DNA of 23,069 bases, taken from an uncultured Muribaculaceae bacterium (lineage in GTDB: Bacteria; Bacteroidota; Bacteroidia; Bacteroidales; Muribaculaceae). Shown here piece by piece: positions 22,163 to 23,069 of this stretch. The stretch is taken from positions 1 to 23,069 of the forward strand of contig CAJTOZ010000034.1 in the NCBI GenBank assembly GCA_910578095.1, in the 5' to 3' direction. The translations under genes were made by a program, and so were the position numbers. Within the stretch, counting starts at the first letter, position 1, and each line of letters begins with the position of its first letter. The notes below the pieces were generated by a model. The model was given only the letters and a program-made list of their open reading frames with translations. It had not been told where the DNA came from and did no database searches.

Positions 22163-22978
22163 TCAGCTCAGGCGCAGAGTTTCGGCCGATATATCGCGGC
22201 CGAGGAATATGCCGGCCTGGCGTGCAAAGCCGGAAGCATCGTCGGATGTGGTGAAGTAGCGGGTGGAGCCGCCGCGGCTGAGGCGCGCGTCCATCTCGGG
22301 ATGGCGATGCAGGTAGTCGAGCAGCGATGCCGCCACTATTGGCCCCTGGCACACTACGGAGATGTGCTGCGGCACGGCCTCGCGGATCTTGTTGTATAGC
22401 AGCGGATAGTGCGTGCAGCCGAGGATGATGGTGTCAATGCGGCTGTCGCGTGCCAGCAGGCGTTGTGTGGCCTCGCGCACAAACCAGTCGGCGCCATCGC
22501 TTGCGGCAAATCCCTGTTCCACTATTGGCACCCACATGGGGGCTGCCTCGGCCACGACGCGGAAGTCGGGGTGGAGCTTCGTGATTTCGATATCGTAGCT
22601 CCCGGATGCGACGGTGCCGGGAGTGCCGAGCACGCCTACAACCCCGGTGCGCGACAGCGCTCCCACGGCCTCGGCCGTAGGCCGGATTACACCCAGCACA
22701 CGGCGGTCGGGGGCCAGATGCGGCAGGTCTCGCTGCTGTATGCTCCGCAGGGCTTTGGCCGATGCGGTGTTGCAGGCCAGGACGACCAGCGGGCAGCCCA
22801 TGTCGAAGAGCTTGCGCACAGCTTCGAGAGTGAAGCGGTAGACGGTGTCAAACGAGCGCGTGCCGTAGGGTGCGCGCGCGTTGTCGCCGAGGTAGACAAA
22901 ATCCACATCGGGCATCGCTTGTTGCAAGTCGGCAAGGACGCTCAGGCCCCCGTATCCGGAGTCGAAAACACCTATCAC
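22163..22978 (-). CDS. murI: Glutamate racemase
   Basis: The 271-aa enzyme converts L- to D-glutamate for peptidoglycan. The N-terminal IGVFDSGYGGLSV holds Asp6 and Ser7; PYGT is at 37-40; the two catalytic cysteines are Cys69 (LACNTASA) and Cys188 (LGCTHYP, with His190). All active-site residues are present and the length is normal. The start is GTG at 22978: the in-frame stop TAA at 23000-23002 leaves no ATG upstream, and the next internal Met would cut off the catalytic Asp. An AAAGG lies only 2-3 nt before GTG, too close for a standard Shine-Dalgarno. It is first of a likely murI-S41-mfd operon. Confidence 0.95.
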   Translation of the reverse strand: MIGVFDSGYGGLSVLADLQQAMPDVDFVYLGDNARAPYGTRSFDTVYRFTLEAVRKLFDMGCPLVVLACNTASAKALRSIQQRDLPHLAPDRRVLGVIRPTAEAVGALSRTGVVGVLGTPGTVASGSYDIEITKLHPDFRVVAEAAPMWVPIVEQGFAASDGADWFVREATQRLLARDSRIDTIILGCTHYPLLYNKIREAVPQHISVVCQGPIVAASLLDYLHRHPEMDARLSRGGSTRYFTTSDDASGFARQAGIFLGRDISAETLRLS

Positions 22979-23009
22979 TACCTTTAGTTGGGTTACGGAT
23001 TAATAAATT

Positions 23010-23068
23010 GGGAGTCGAATTGCCGCTCCCGATGAGTTTTGAAAATACGGATGGCCGGCACGAGCCGG
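23010..23068. terminator. Hairpins at the window edge upstream of murI
   Basis: CCGGC (23055-23059) and GCCGG (23064-23068) form a tight 5-bp hairpin around ACGA, and GGGAG (23010-23014) pairs with CTCCC (23026-23030). On the minus strand the first could be the terminator of a gene just outside the window. No TAnnTTTG box for murI is visible in 22979-23069, and no reading frame here looks coding. Confidence 0.35.
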
Positions 23069-23069
23069 A

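Overview
The window looks like chromosomal DNA of a Bacteroidales bacterium, most likely of the Muribaculaceae/Porphyromonadaceae type. The evidence is the Bacteroidota -7 promoter motif TAnnTTTG in front of many genes (several with a TTTG box 19-21 nt upstream), almost no Shine-Dalgarno sequences, a six-domain ribosomal protein S1, a DUF3256 secreted protein, a viroplasmin-type RNase H and a murI/S41/mfd cluster. This placement is an inference; no rRNA or other phylogenetic marker is present. Core genes are G+C rich (a 60-nt spot count in mfd gives about 65%). Two blocks are clearly poorer in G+C: the pair at 7874-11922 (spot counts about 35-48%) and the acyltransferase at 15971-16999 (about 33%).

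Layout. 1-2500: rpsA on the minus strand with a strong terminator and promoter, flanked by inverted copies of an intergenic repeat. 2523-5432: a plus-strand run of mscL, aroK, a divergent alanine-dehydrogenase-like gene and an RNase H gene; the last two overlap by 4 nt. 5433-5735: a gene-free stretch with another copy of the repeat. 5736-7526: a Cof-type HAD phosphatase and a secreted esterase, transcribed divergently from very close promoters, then a perfect hairpin. 7600-7797: a small orphan gene. 7874-11922: a two-gene operon, made of an unrecognised 888-aa protein and a calcineurin-like metallophosphoesterase with an extra C-terminal domain. 12075-13280: a CobW/COG0523 metal GTPase with a His-rich tract. 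13462-15881: a DEAD-box helicase translationally coupled to a DUF3256 protein. 15971-16999: an A+T-rich membrane acyltransferase. 17057-22978: mfd, an S41 protease and murI, all on the minus strand. 22979-23069: non-coding.

How the genes fit together. Most are housekeeping: translation (S1), osmotic protection (MscL), aromatic amino-acid synthesis (AroK), cell wall (MurI), periplasmic proteolysis (S41), transcription-coupled repair (Mfd), RNA remodelling (helicase) and metal handling (CobW). The accessory material is the 888-aa/phosphoesterase operon, the acyltransferase and the intergenic repeats.

Two items deserve most attention. The first is the 888-aa plus phosphoesterase operon: compact, self-promoted and compositionally foreign, it is a reasonable candidate for an undescribed (possibly defence-related) two-component system, but nothing in the sequence proves that role. 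The second is a MITE-like element with near-perfect 22-bp terminal inverted repeats, candidate 8-bp target duplications and two nested internal hairpins, present in one complete and two partial copies around rpsA and downstream of the RNase H gene.
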